Notes under the pieces: generated by a model
What the model was told of the DNA's origin: nothing
What the model saw: only the letters and a program-made list of their open reading frames with translations
Database searches by the model: none
From: Gammaproteobacteria bacterium
Lineage (GTDB): Bacteria > Pseudomonadota > Gammaproteobacteria > Coxiellales > Coxiellaceae
Direction: 5' to 3'
Assembly (NCBI GenBank): GCA_030425685.1
Contig: JAUIAD010000001.1
Location: 1 to 64,000, forward strand
Length of the DNA stretch: 64,000 bases
In this document: positions 1 through 7,762 of the stretch, one piece after another
Numbering within the stretch: position 1 is the first letter of the stretch
How the letters are laid out: each line of letters starts with the position of its first letter
Translations under genes and position numbers: made by a program

Positions 1-189
1 ATGGTCTGCATGGTCTGCATGGTCTGCATGGTCTGCATGGTCTGCATGGTCTGCATGGTCTGCATGGTCTGCATGGTCTGCATGGTCTGCATGGTCTGCA
101 TGGTCTGCATGGTCTGCATGGTCTGCATGGTCTGCATGGTCTGCATGGTCTGCATGGTCTGCATGGTCTGCATGGTCTGCATGGTCTGC
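1..189. repeat. 9-bp tandem repeat array (ATGGTCTGC)n, at least 21 copies
   Basis: The first 189 bases are 21 uninterrupted perfect copies of ATGGTCTGC. The array touches the window edge, so its true left end and copy number are unknown. Because the unit is 9 bp, a copy-number change would not shift any reading frame. The frame starting at base 1 reads Met-Val-Cys repeats and stops at 199-201; the other two forward frames also stop within a few codons after the array. If it is coding, it would be the C-terminal tail of a gene starting upstream. The stretch 190-483 after it is AT-rich and I see no gene, RNA or clear promoter in it. Confidence 0.95.
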
Positions 190-483
190 AAGTTTAGTTA
201 ATGAGTAATAGTGCAGAGATTTTTAGAGTAACTGTCGTCCCGAAGCTTTTGTATACATGTTATACAGTTCGTAACAATAATTCTTTATGGTAAATGTCCC
301 TAAGTCGCTACTCTCCTCCTCTCAGCTCATTGCTGTATAAAATTCACAGATAAAAATGATTTATATGGAAAAACGCAAGTAATAATGACTCTATTTAATA
401 TTTACTTAAGGAATATTTGTTATTCTACTTATGAGTTTTACTACTAGAACGTATGATGCATTGGATGCAGCTTTTTAGATAGA

Positions 484-3400
484 GTGGGTCTGGTGCGCAA
501 ATTAGAACAAAAAGCAAAAGTGCAATCGGCAAATAGTGCTAGCGCTGGTGGTGGTGCTGGTGGTGCTGGTGGTGCTGGTGGTGCTGGTGGTGCTGGTGGT
601 GCTGGTGGTGCTGGTGGTGCTGCTCATTGGCTTCTAGAGAGCAATACACCGCTGGAAATTGATTGGAGCTCCTTTGATTTAGCAAAAGAACAACAAGATG
701 CGACGCGTTATTTTAGTGTTAGCCTTTCATCTGCAGGAAATAAGGTAAGTCAGCAGTTAGCTAATGATGGCACGTTTACTAAAATTGTATTAAGCATTTA
801 TGCGAAAGTTAATCCTGCGTTTTTAAAGCAAAAAGCAAGTTTGGAAGATAAATCTTTCGCCTTAGCAAGCTTCTTATTAAAGACTTTATCGACAAATCAA
901 TTATCTCCCAAGCAATTGATGGGTGCTATTGATAGGGTGCTCCTTTGGCAGTGGAATGCAAGCGAGCACCCCGAGCTTTATAAACCCATACAGCAATCTC
1001 TCTGTCAGATTTTAATTTTAAACGTAGAGCCTATTTCGAAACATCAAAAAACTATCATAAAGCAGTCTGTGGATTATTTTATTACGGCAAGCGTTGCTCA
1101 ACATGGACCTGAGGAGAAAAAGCGAGACGCAGGGCCTGGGTCGGAAGGTTTAGAAAATAGAAAATCTATTATGGAGCGAGAGTTTCTTTTGCAAACATTT
1201 CGCTTTTTTGTTCTGGTAGAGCATCGTGCGGCCCTTGCAGACCGATCGATAGAAGCTGATAATATTAGCAATGAGTTATTTCAAGCATGGCAGGAAATTC
1301 TTCCTGCTAAGTATATGGATAATAGATCCTTTAAAAAAGTTAAAAGTATTATTTTAGGTCTTGATTTAAAGCTCTATGGATCAGGCAATAAAGTTAATCA
1401 AATGCTAATGCTAGCATTAGGTTCTTTGTTAGAGCAAATGCAACGCTGTCTGCTGCCTATTATTCCTAGTCACGCTGCTGTGGTTGAAGATCGGATGGCG
1501 CGTTTTCATCAAGTTATTAAGACAGACTGGGAGAATCATCAAGCAGCTGCGACAGCATTAAATGATATTATTAATGAAATCGATAGTGTTGTTAAAGAAC
1601 AAAAATCGTCTCCCTATTTGCAAACATTACAGGCGCACTATTTTGCTACTAATAAATCAGGAGGGCTGATCGTTTCGCCTTTAATTGGCGGTAAATTTGT
1701 AAGGTTATTTAATGAGTGCGTGATACCTGATGTCAGTGGGATTGTTTGTCGCTTGTTGCGTATTCCTCCTGATCAATATATCGAAAAGTCGTTTGACCTT
1801 TTGTATTACCTTTTAACGGATTATTTTAAACAGCGATTATTGCCTTGGCTTGAGGATATGATTGGCGGAGATGACTTTAAATTTGGTGAGTTTACGATAG
1901 CACAGCAGCTGGTTATAAAAACCAATTTACTTTGTTCGTTTATGATTAATGCCAATTTGTCGATAGGTATGCTTGGTAATACGTTTTCGACAGACAAGAT
2001 TTACAAAACAAATATTGGCATGACGTTTGCATATGTGCAACGCTTAGTGGTGCATGATACGTCCCTTTTGACAAAACTATTAAGTGAAAAGGGCGGTCAT
2101 GGTTTTGAGTTGGGTTATAAGCATTATAAAGATTTCTGTGATAAGCAGAATAACATGATTAAGGAGTTTCTTAAGGACGATGATCATATTGGCGCATCAC
2201 ATTTTCAAGGTGGTCAACCGCGCGTGCCAGGCTATTTTTCGATGGTCTATTTAAAAGTTTATGCATTGCCGGCCAGTAAATACCGCGACAACTTGCTTGA
2301 TCGTATGGATTTGCTCTTTGGCCAGCTTGCGCAGGTAAGTAATGCTGAAAAAAATTTAACGGCATGGCATGTGATGATAACGATGTTTCCATTGTTGCGT
2401 CATAATGTTGAAATATATCAAGAGGTGCTTAAACTAAGCTTTACTCACTCTCAAGACGTCTGTATTGGTGCTGGCGAGTTGCATCGAGTGTGCCCGGCGA
2501 CTATTGACTTTGACTTTCCCGGTCTTTTAATTGGGTCGCCCGTTGTAGATCGTAATAAGTGGATGTATTCATCTCCGCTTAGAGTTGAGTTGCTTAATTG
2601 TTTTCTGCCATTATTGCCTGACAAAATCGCCGGTAATGTTAATTTAGCCAGGACTATAGACATCATCTTGGATTATTGCATGGTGTCTCCATCGCAAAGG
2701 GCCGACGTAGAAGAAGAGTCAAAAAGTAAAGAGCATAAGAAAGTTGAAAAAGAAGAGATTCAGCCGGTAACCGATCTGCAGCATCAGTTATCATTGTACT
2801 TTGGCTATAAACATACGCTGTTAATAAAAATCACGATGGAATACTTAGAGGATTTAAGTGGTCGTCTAGGAGCGGCTTCAAACAATATGCATGCCCATTT
2901 AAAAAAACAAGTTGGCTATTTGTTGCTGCAAGACTTTGGGCATGCATTAAAAACAGCATTCTACAGTAAGCATCGCTCGGGGTCGTTATACGGACTAACA
3001 GTGGCTAAAACCTCCTTGTTCAGTAATGATTTTTCGTTCGCGTTGAATATTTTATTATCCTATAAAAAATTATCAGGTTATTATCCGGTTCTAGACCAAC
3101 CCGCTGGTGCGATTTACCAGGCAAGAAATGATCCGCTATTTCCGAATAATCGCGTAGCCAAGGGGGCTTTTATGACGCAGTTCATACCATTTTTAGAGCG
3201 TTTATCATGCAGGCGGTTGGAAAAATTTATTCGACATCTTGCTCTTGACTCTGATGCTATTCCTGAAGGTTTAAAATCTTTTCTTAAGGGTGTAGTTGTT
3301 GGTAAAGCTAAAAACATATTTGCAGCGCTCAAGGATCCATCATTAATTAGTGCTGCTGAGAGACATTTGGTAGGAGCGTTGGATAGGTGTGGCGTTGATC

Positions 3401-3522
3401 AAAGCGATCCCGCTCACAAGCAGGTTATCGTCATGGCTTCGAAAAGGCAAATTGCCATCGCTCAAGAGGCTGACTACAGTTTATTTGATGAGCCTGCTAA
3501 AGACAATTGCTCTGTGATGTAG
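484..3522 (+). CDS. Large protein of unknown family with C-terminal CaaX box (candidate prenylated effector)
   Basis: I do not recognise the family. The product is about 1012 residues and has no signal peptide. It has an Ala-Gly-Gly repeat tract at about residues 21-46, a predominantly helical-looking body, and a Lys/Glu-rich stretch near residues 740-760. The last residues are K-D-N-C-S-V-M followed by TAG; C-S-V-M fits the CaaX consensus for eukaryotic prenylation, and Met at X usually favours farnesylation. No clear Shine-Dalgarno site precedes the GTG at 484; GTG at 493 is an alternative start, and an in-frame stop lies at 454-456. The next gene in the same direction also ends in a CaaX box. 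A host-membrane-targeted effector is inference from this tail only. Confidence 0.75.
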   Translation: MGLVRKLEQKAKVQSANSASAGGGAGGAGGAGGAGGAGGAGGAGGAAHWLLESNTPLEIDWSSFDLAKEQQDATRYFSVSLSSAGNKVSQQLANDGTFTKIVLSIYAKVNPAFLKQKASLEDKSFALASFLLKTLSTNQLSPKQLMGAIDRVLLWQWNASEHPELYKPIQQSLCQILILNVEPISKHQKTIIKQSVDYFITASVAQHGPEEKKRDAGPGSEGLENRKSIMEREFLLQTFRFFVLVEHRAALADRSIEADNISNELFQAWQEILPAKYMDNRSFKKVKSIILGLDLKLYGSGNKVNQMLMLALGSLLEQMQRCLLPIIPSHAAVVEDRMARFHQVIKTDWENHQAAATALNDIINEIDSVVKEQKSSPYLQTLQAHYFATNKSGGLIVSPLIGGKFVRLFNECVIPDVSGIVCRLLRIPPDQYIEKSFDLLYYLLTDYFKQRLLPWLEDMIGGDDFKFGEFTIAQQLVIKTNLLCSFMINANLSIGMLGNTFSTDKIYKTNIGMTFAYVQRLVVHDTSLLTKLLSEKGGHGFELGYKHYKDFCDKQNNMIKEFLKDDDHIGASHFQGGQPRVPGYFSMVYLKVYALPASKYRDNLLDRMDLLFGQLAQVSNAEKNLTAWHVMITMFPLLRHNVEIYQEVLKLSFTHSQDVCIGAGELHRVCPATIDFDFPGLLIGSPVVDRNKWMYSSPLRVELLNCFLPLLPDKIAGNVNLARTIDIILDYCMVSPSQRADVEEESKSKEHKKVEKEEIQPVTDLQHQLSLYFGYKHTLLIKITMEYLEDLSGRLGAASNNMHAHLKKQVGYLLLQDFGHALKTAFYSKHRSGSLYGLTVAKTSLFSNDFSFALNILLSYKKLSGYYPVLDQPAGAIYQARNDPLFPNNRVAKGAFMTQFIPFLERLSCRRLEKFIRHLALDSDAIPEGLKSFLKGVVVGKAKNIFAALKDPSLISAAERHLVGALDRCGVDQSDPAHKQVIVMASKRQIAIAQEADYSLFDEPAKDNCSVM
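544..618 (+). repeat. In-frame 9-bp tandem repeat (GCTGGTGGT)n encoding Ala-Gly-Gly
   Basis: About eight near-perfect copies of GCTGGTGGT lie inside the 484-3522 gene, the first with an extra GGT codon. They encode a flexible Ala-Gly-Gly tract at residues 21-45. The unit length is a multiple of three, so copy-number changes would alter linker length without frameshifting. This is a second 9-bp repeat within 600 bases of the window start, with a different sequence. Confidence 0.9.
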
Positions 3523-3588
3523 TTTTTTGTTAGACTTAAGTCCCCTCGATAAACATCTTTAAAGCATCTTTAAGCAAAGGAGAATGAT

Positions 3589-3948
3589 ATGCGCGAGGAA
3601 GCAGAATCAACCAGTCGTATTATTCGCGAGAAAAAACTGACATCTTTATTTCCGGTAAGCCGTCTATTAGTAGAGGTTTGTCAAAACCCATGGCTGTTAC
3701 AAAAGCAGTCTGATGTCATTAGTGAGATTTATTCCTCAACAAGGAATTTGCTGTTGGCAAAAGACACTGATGTTGAGTACTACATGCAAGAGATAGCTAG
3801 CTTAGCCAAGCAAATATTGCGAGTGCTTATCAACAACAGTTCTGATAAGACTACGGTGCAGAAAAAGAGTCTATTGGACAATATTCAAGAGGGTCTTGAT
3901 CAGTTAACGCCGGTTGAGGCGCCGACTGCTACGTGTACTATTTTGTGA
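3589..3948 (+). CDS. Small protein of unknown family with C-terminal CaaX box
   Basis: 119 residues, no signal peptide and no recognised domain; it looks largely helical. The C-terminus is T-A-T-C-T-I-L followed by TGA. C-T-I-L matches the CaaX consensus, and Leu at X usually favours geranylgeranylation. The ATG at 3589 has a good ribosome-binding site (AAGGAG about 9 bases upstream). It lies 66 bases after the 484-3522 gene in the same direction, so the two may be co-transcribed. Two neighbouring unrelated proteins both ending in a CaaX tetrapeptide suggest a pair of host-directed lipid-modified proteins, but no function can be assigned from sequence. Confidence 0.75.
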   Translation: MREEAESTSRIIREKKLTSLFPVSRLLVEVCQNPWLLQKQSDVISEIYSSTRNLLLAKDTDVEYYMQEIASLAKQILRVLINNSSDKTTVQKKSLLDNIQEGLDQLTPVEAPTATCTIL

Positions 3949-3961
3949 GTATTGATGGCGC

Positions 3962-4864
3962 TTAGGTGGGTTTTGTTATTTTTTCTTTTGGCGCGCCAGT
4001 CAAAATTCGAATAGGGTAATAGTCATGAGGATTTAATAGCTGTGGTTCTTCATTGGCGAGCCTTGATAATTCATTTTCCGCTTCGCCAATGCTTATATCA
4101 GTTGCATCATACCAAGATGTTAAGTCCTCGATATGTTTATCTAACATAAAGCTTTTAAGGTGTTCTTTAAAGTTTTTCTTAAGGTCAATCTCAAAAGACG
4201 CTTTTATTTTATTGCTAATTTCCAGTGAGTTTTCCGGCCAGTACTCTAAAATGATGCAAGCGTTATGCCATTTTTTTAGTGCCTGTATTAGCCAATCTCT
4301 CGTATTAGGCGTTAAAAAATAGGTGATTCCTTCAAGAATAATGACAGGACGTTTGCATTGTGGAAAGCGTTTAGATAAATCAATATTTTTTACTGCGGCT
4401 TGTTCGATATCAAACTCGTCATGACTTACCTTTGCAAGCGCCGTCTGTTCAGCCTTTGAGAGTGATAAATTTTTTAGGCGTTGTTGGCGGTCTGCAAGGA
4501 TAAGGGGTAAATCGGTATCAATAACATGGATGGGGTGAGGGCTGGCAAGGGAAATCAAAAGGCCAAGCAACGAATATCCGCAAGCAAATGAAAGTACGCT
4601 GTCGCAATGATAATTACGGATTAAGTGTAGTGCCTCATTAAAAATATAGCCGGCACGTGCGCTGATTTTGCGAGATATTAGTGGGTAGTGATGCATCTCA
4701 ATAAAAACATCAGATTGATGTTTTGCTTTGTCGCTGACCATATGGATGCTGAGATTATCGTGGCTAATGCTGGGGTGTAGCGAGCGCCACAAAGCGGTAA
4801 GCTCGGCCGAGCTGACGGGGCGCTCCCCTGCTCTATCATCTGATTTGTTTTCATAAGATGTCAT
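3962..4864 (-). CDS. Class I SAM-dependent methyltransferase, LCMT/PPM-like
   Basis: 300 residues. The arrangement resembles the leucine carboxyl methyltransferase (PPM1/LCMT) family: a degenerate SAM-binding segment around VLSFACGYSLLG (residues ~93-104), an acidic VIDTDLP segment about 20 residues later, and the family-typical LEGITYFLT motif near residue 178. In eukaryotes the family methylates a C-terminal carboxyl of PP2A; bacterial members act on diverse small molecules, so the substrate here is unknown. The gene converges with the CaaX gene, with 13 bases between the stops. Start ATG at 4864; no strong alternative start. Confidence 0.7.
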   Translation of the reverse strand: MTSYENKSDDRAGERPVSSAELTALWRSLHPSISHDNLSIHMVSDKAKHQSDVFIEMHHYPLISRKISARAGYIFNEALHLIRNYHCDSVLSFACGYSLLGLLISLASPHPIHVIDTDLPLILADRQQRLKNLSLSKAEQTALAKVSHDEFDIEQAAVKNIDLSKRFPQCKRPVIILEGITYFLTPNTRDWLIQALKKWHNACIILEYWPENSLEISNKIKASFEIDLKKNFKEHLKSFMLDKHIEDLTSWYDATDISIGEAENELSRLANEEPQLLNPHDYYPIRILTGAPKEKITKPT

Positions 4865-4969
4865 AGGCTGATCCTAACTGCTTACTTACTGTTATTTAGA
4901 ACATAATCATACCGCCTTTAGGTAAAATATAATAGCTTTAGGCTAGAAATGCATAGGGCGGGACTGTTT

Positions 4970-5638
4970 TTAACTAATTGATTTTATTATGGATATTGGC
5001 AGGCTGAGCTGCCTGTCTGTCGCGAATTCCAATCTATGCAGCAATAGGCAGCTGAAATAATCCACGGCAATGCTTTTTCCACCGATAATTATCGAGTGAA
5101 ACAACCACATGACCACCCTCACCTGCTTTTTCAGCACCCTGCGCACAACATCCTTATCAATATCAACACCAAAAGCAATTGATATCTGCATCGCAATACG
5201 TCTATAACCATATCGCGGATTACGCTTCTTCATCTCGATAATAGCATTAATAACTTCCTGCGACGGTCCTTTTGGACCTGGTTTTCTCAACACTTTATTT
5301 GAAAATAATAATCGATACTTCCGGTTTACCAATGCCCTGTGATATTTCAAGATTGTCGCAGGCTTTAGGATAACAGCAATTCGCAATAAGCGTCTTGCAC
5401 TAATCAACCCACCCAAAAAGCCAAAGATTATTCTATCCGCTACAGTCAACTTAGGTGATCGGTTAACATGTCGTGACAATGATATCAGCTGTTTACGTAA
5501 AGTAATGTTCTCTGCCGCAACCGCACGAGCGCCACCTGGTGACAGTACACGCACCCAAACCGCAATATAACTCAAACAAAATGCCAATATCTTCATCATG
5601 GCAGCTATTATACTGAAATCGTGCAAAAAATCACTCAA
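4970..5638 (-). pseudogene. Degenerate integrase/transposase fragment (IS3/rve-type, HTH_21)
   Basis: The first ~155 residues look like the N-terminal part of an integrase-core transposase: a hydrophobic leader, the VAAENITLRKQL motif, and an HTH_21-like segment with PRYGYRRIA. The catalytic DDE domain that should follow is missing. After VVRRVLKK the frame continues with a short sequence holding only a faint match to the start of that domain (a VDYF segment), consistent with an internal deletion. I saw no convincing terminal inverted repeats. The non-coding 5639-5767 stretch is probably part of the same remnant. It lies between the methyltransferase and the secreted-paralogue operon. Confidence 0.7.
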
Positions 5639-5767
5639 ATCACAACCGACTGATTCTTATGCTGAATTAACAATTAGCGACGCACACGTGGTACCTGAGC
5701 AACGAAGCACAGGAAATCAATAAGATAGTGCCTGCATAGTAGAATTGTAAACAGGCCCTAATATATT

Positions 5768-7762
5768 TTAATGATTCTGGGTGCCTTGTGGTGGCGTAAT
5801 ATCAGCATCAGGTAAGGCATTGCCATAGACGTCTACAGCCATCATATGTAAGCTATTCTTGCCGTTCACGGCATTATCTGTGATAACGTTTTTGTTGATG
5901 CTGCTATTTAAAATGCCAGCTTGATTATCAACAAAATAATTCGGCAATCCAATAATAATTGGGTAAGGCAGGATAGCTGCATTATCAATGACGATAGGTC
6001 CGGCGTTTGCAGGGTTGGGTGTTTTGCTGTCGCTACTACTGATGGGCTGAAAAAGTGCATTGTTAAAGGCGATTTTTTTCGAGAACACATTGCCTTGAAA
6101 ATTATTTTTCTTTAAAGCTATTCCTAAAGCATCATCTTGGCCCCCGCTTAGACTATTAATGCATTTTGTCGTCAACTGCCCTATTTCATTTTGACTCCTA
6201 ACGCATACTCTTGCCCTGATCTGGACCGAGCTATCTGTGCTAAGCGCGCTGAGATAAAACTCTCCTGATTTTTCTGCTTTAGGGGTTAGACAATTATATT
6301 TTTTATTGCTAAGGTTGTTAGCCATGTAAGGCCCTGGGGTGGTTGAGATGGCAAAGTAACCATGCGCATTATAAAGGTTGGTAATAATACTTTGATTGTT
6401 TGCCTCATTGACGAAATAAATTTGTTGATAAATCCACTGGTATTTTTCCGGTAAGTCATTGCCATTACTGTCTCTTAGAGAGACGTGTAAATGAATTTGG
6501 TTCAAACCGTTTGCAAATAAACTATTGCCCTCAGGCGCCGTTAACTTAAGTGTGTAGTTAGTGAGATCAAAGCTAGGGTCATTAATCGTAGGCGGTTTTG
6601 CGGTGAGTGAAATCTCCTGCTTGGGCGCTATTTTATTCCATGCAATGGCGTTCCAATGCTGATCTTTGTCTTGTTTAAGCATTTGTATGACACTTTGAGT
6701 CACTGTGAGCACATTCTCATTACTTGATAAACTTTGTGGCTTATATAAAAAATCGCTGCTACCATTTAGGGTAACAGGCGTTTGATAGAAAAAACCCTGT
6801 GCTGGATCTTTATTTAAGAGATTCAATAAGCGTTCATTGTAGTCAAGATGCACGGTGGCAATCGGTATTGCATAGCCTATTAAATTGTTGTTATCAATGG
6901 TGTTGCCTGAATAGAGCATGTACGGCGTAAATGCGATATGGATGTGGCCTGGGTAGGGATCATCAGGAATATGTCTGCCACTTTGCAGGGTGCTTGGCGT
7001 GAAATAATCAAAAGCGGCTTGCACATTTTTTTTAGTCGTGTCACCTGGTGCGGCAATACCACTTTCAATTTTAATGCGATAATAATAGACGTCAGCTAAG
7101 TCGCCTGATTTAGTCAAAATGGGCGTTGCACTTAGACCCATCGCTGCTTGATGTGGCAGATAATCAGTAATGGGGTGGGCTTTATAATAGCTGTTTGGGC
7201 TATGCATGGTAACACCAACGTAGCCAAGACCACCTCCAGAGCGAAGCACGCTGTGGTTAACGCAACTAGACTTTGCGCTATTGATATTAGTTGAGCTCGG
7301 TTTTGCACCAGCACTGCAGCTGTAAGAGCAAAGACCGCTAAAGGTTTCACTACCCGTAGCTAATTTAAAACGGGGAACAAACCAACCATCGAGATCTTGT
7401 AAAATACTGCTGCTACAAGTAATGTTTTTATCACCTTTTAACTGCACTGTTAAGCTTGCGGTAACATCATTATCATTTGAGTGATAATACAGATATGAAC
7501 CATAATGTGGGTAAGGCTGTTTACTATCTCCTCGGTATGATGGCGCATTCGTTGGTGCGACGGTGGTTGCGCCATTGACTTGGGTCGAACTTAATGTTCC
7601 CTTGCTTATTGAGCTGGGTTTAAGGTTGCTAATATCATAGGGCAATCCATCGTTTTTTCCATCAATTTTAAAATCGGCTATTGATGGGCTTTGGTAGCTT
7701 AGTAACCCTATTAGTAGTGGGGTTGTTAATATTGCAGCGAGTGTTCTTGTTTTTTTGTTCAT
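5768..7762 (-). CDS. Secreted protein of unknown family, tandem paralogue 3 of 3
   Basis: 664 residues beginning with a Sec-type signal peptide (M-N-K-K basic start, hydrophobic core, likely cleavage near A-D-F at ~30). It shares a colinear set of motifs with its two upstream neighbours: LKGDKNITCS, several Cys in the first 180 residues, TPILT...YYRIKIESG, AFDYF, DDPYPGHIHIAF, IPIATVHLDY, a GPIVID...YPIIIGLPNY block, and a C-terminal VDVYGN. I recognise no catalytic motif, and no lipobox. Its ATG overlaps the TGA of the upstream paralogue (ATGA), indicating translational coupling in one operon. A surface or periplasmic adhesin- or carbohydrate-binding-like role is only a guess. Confidence 0.75.
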   Translation of the reverse strand: MNKKTRTLAAILTTPLLIGLLSYQSPSIADFKIDGKNDGLPYDISNLKPSSISKGTLSSTQVNGATTVAPTNAPSYRGDSKQPYPHYGSYLYYHSNDNDVTASLTVQLKGDKNITCSSSILQDLDGWFVPRFKLATGSETFSGLCSYSCSAGAKPSSTNINSAKSSCVNHSVLRSGGGLGYVGVTMHSPNSYYKAHPITDYLPHQAAMGLSATPILTKSGDLADVYYYRIKIESGIAAPGDTTKKNVQAAFDYFTPSTLQSGRHIPDDPYPGHIHIAFTPYMLYSGNTIDNNNLIGYAIPIATVHLDYNERLLNLLNKDPAQGFFYQTPVTLNGSSDFLYKPQSLSSNENVLTVTQSVIQMLKQDKDQHWNAIAWNKIAPKQEISLTAKPPTINDPSFDLTNYTLKLTAPEGNSLFANGLNQIHLHVSLRDSNGNDLPEKYQWIYQQIYFVNEANNQSIITNLYNAHGYFAISTTPGPYMANNLSNKKYNCLTPKAEKSGEFYLSALSTDSSVQIRARVCVRSQNEIGQLTTKCINSLSGGQDDALGIALKKNNFQGNVFSKKIAFNNALFQPISSSDSKTPNPANAGPIVIDNAAILPYPIIIGLPNYFVDNQAGILNSSINKNVITDNAVNGKNSLHMMAVDVYGNALPDADITPPQGTQNH

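Noticed and set aside
1-201. Open frame of Met-Val-Cys repeats as a stand-alone gene
   Set aside because: It only reflects the 9-bp repeat; no start context is visible, and it could at most be the tail of an upstream gene.
4053-4322. 89-residue plus-strand frame inside the methyltransferase gene
   Set aside because: Antisense shadow of a well-supported gene, with no ribosome-binding site or family resemblance.
4970-5767. Complete insertion sequence around the transposase fragment
   Set aside because: The catalytic domain is missing and I could not find matching terminal inverted repeats or a target duplication.
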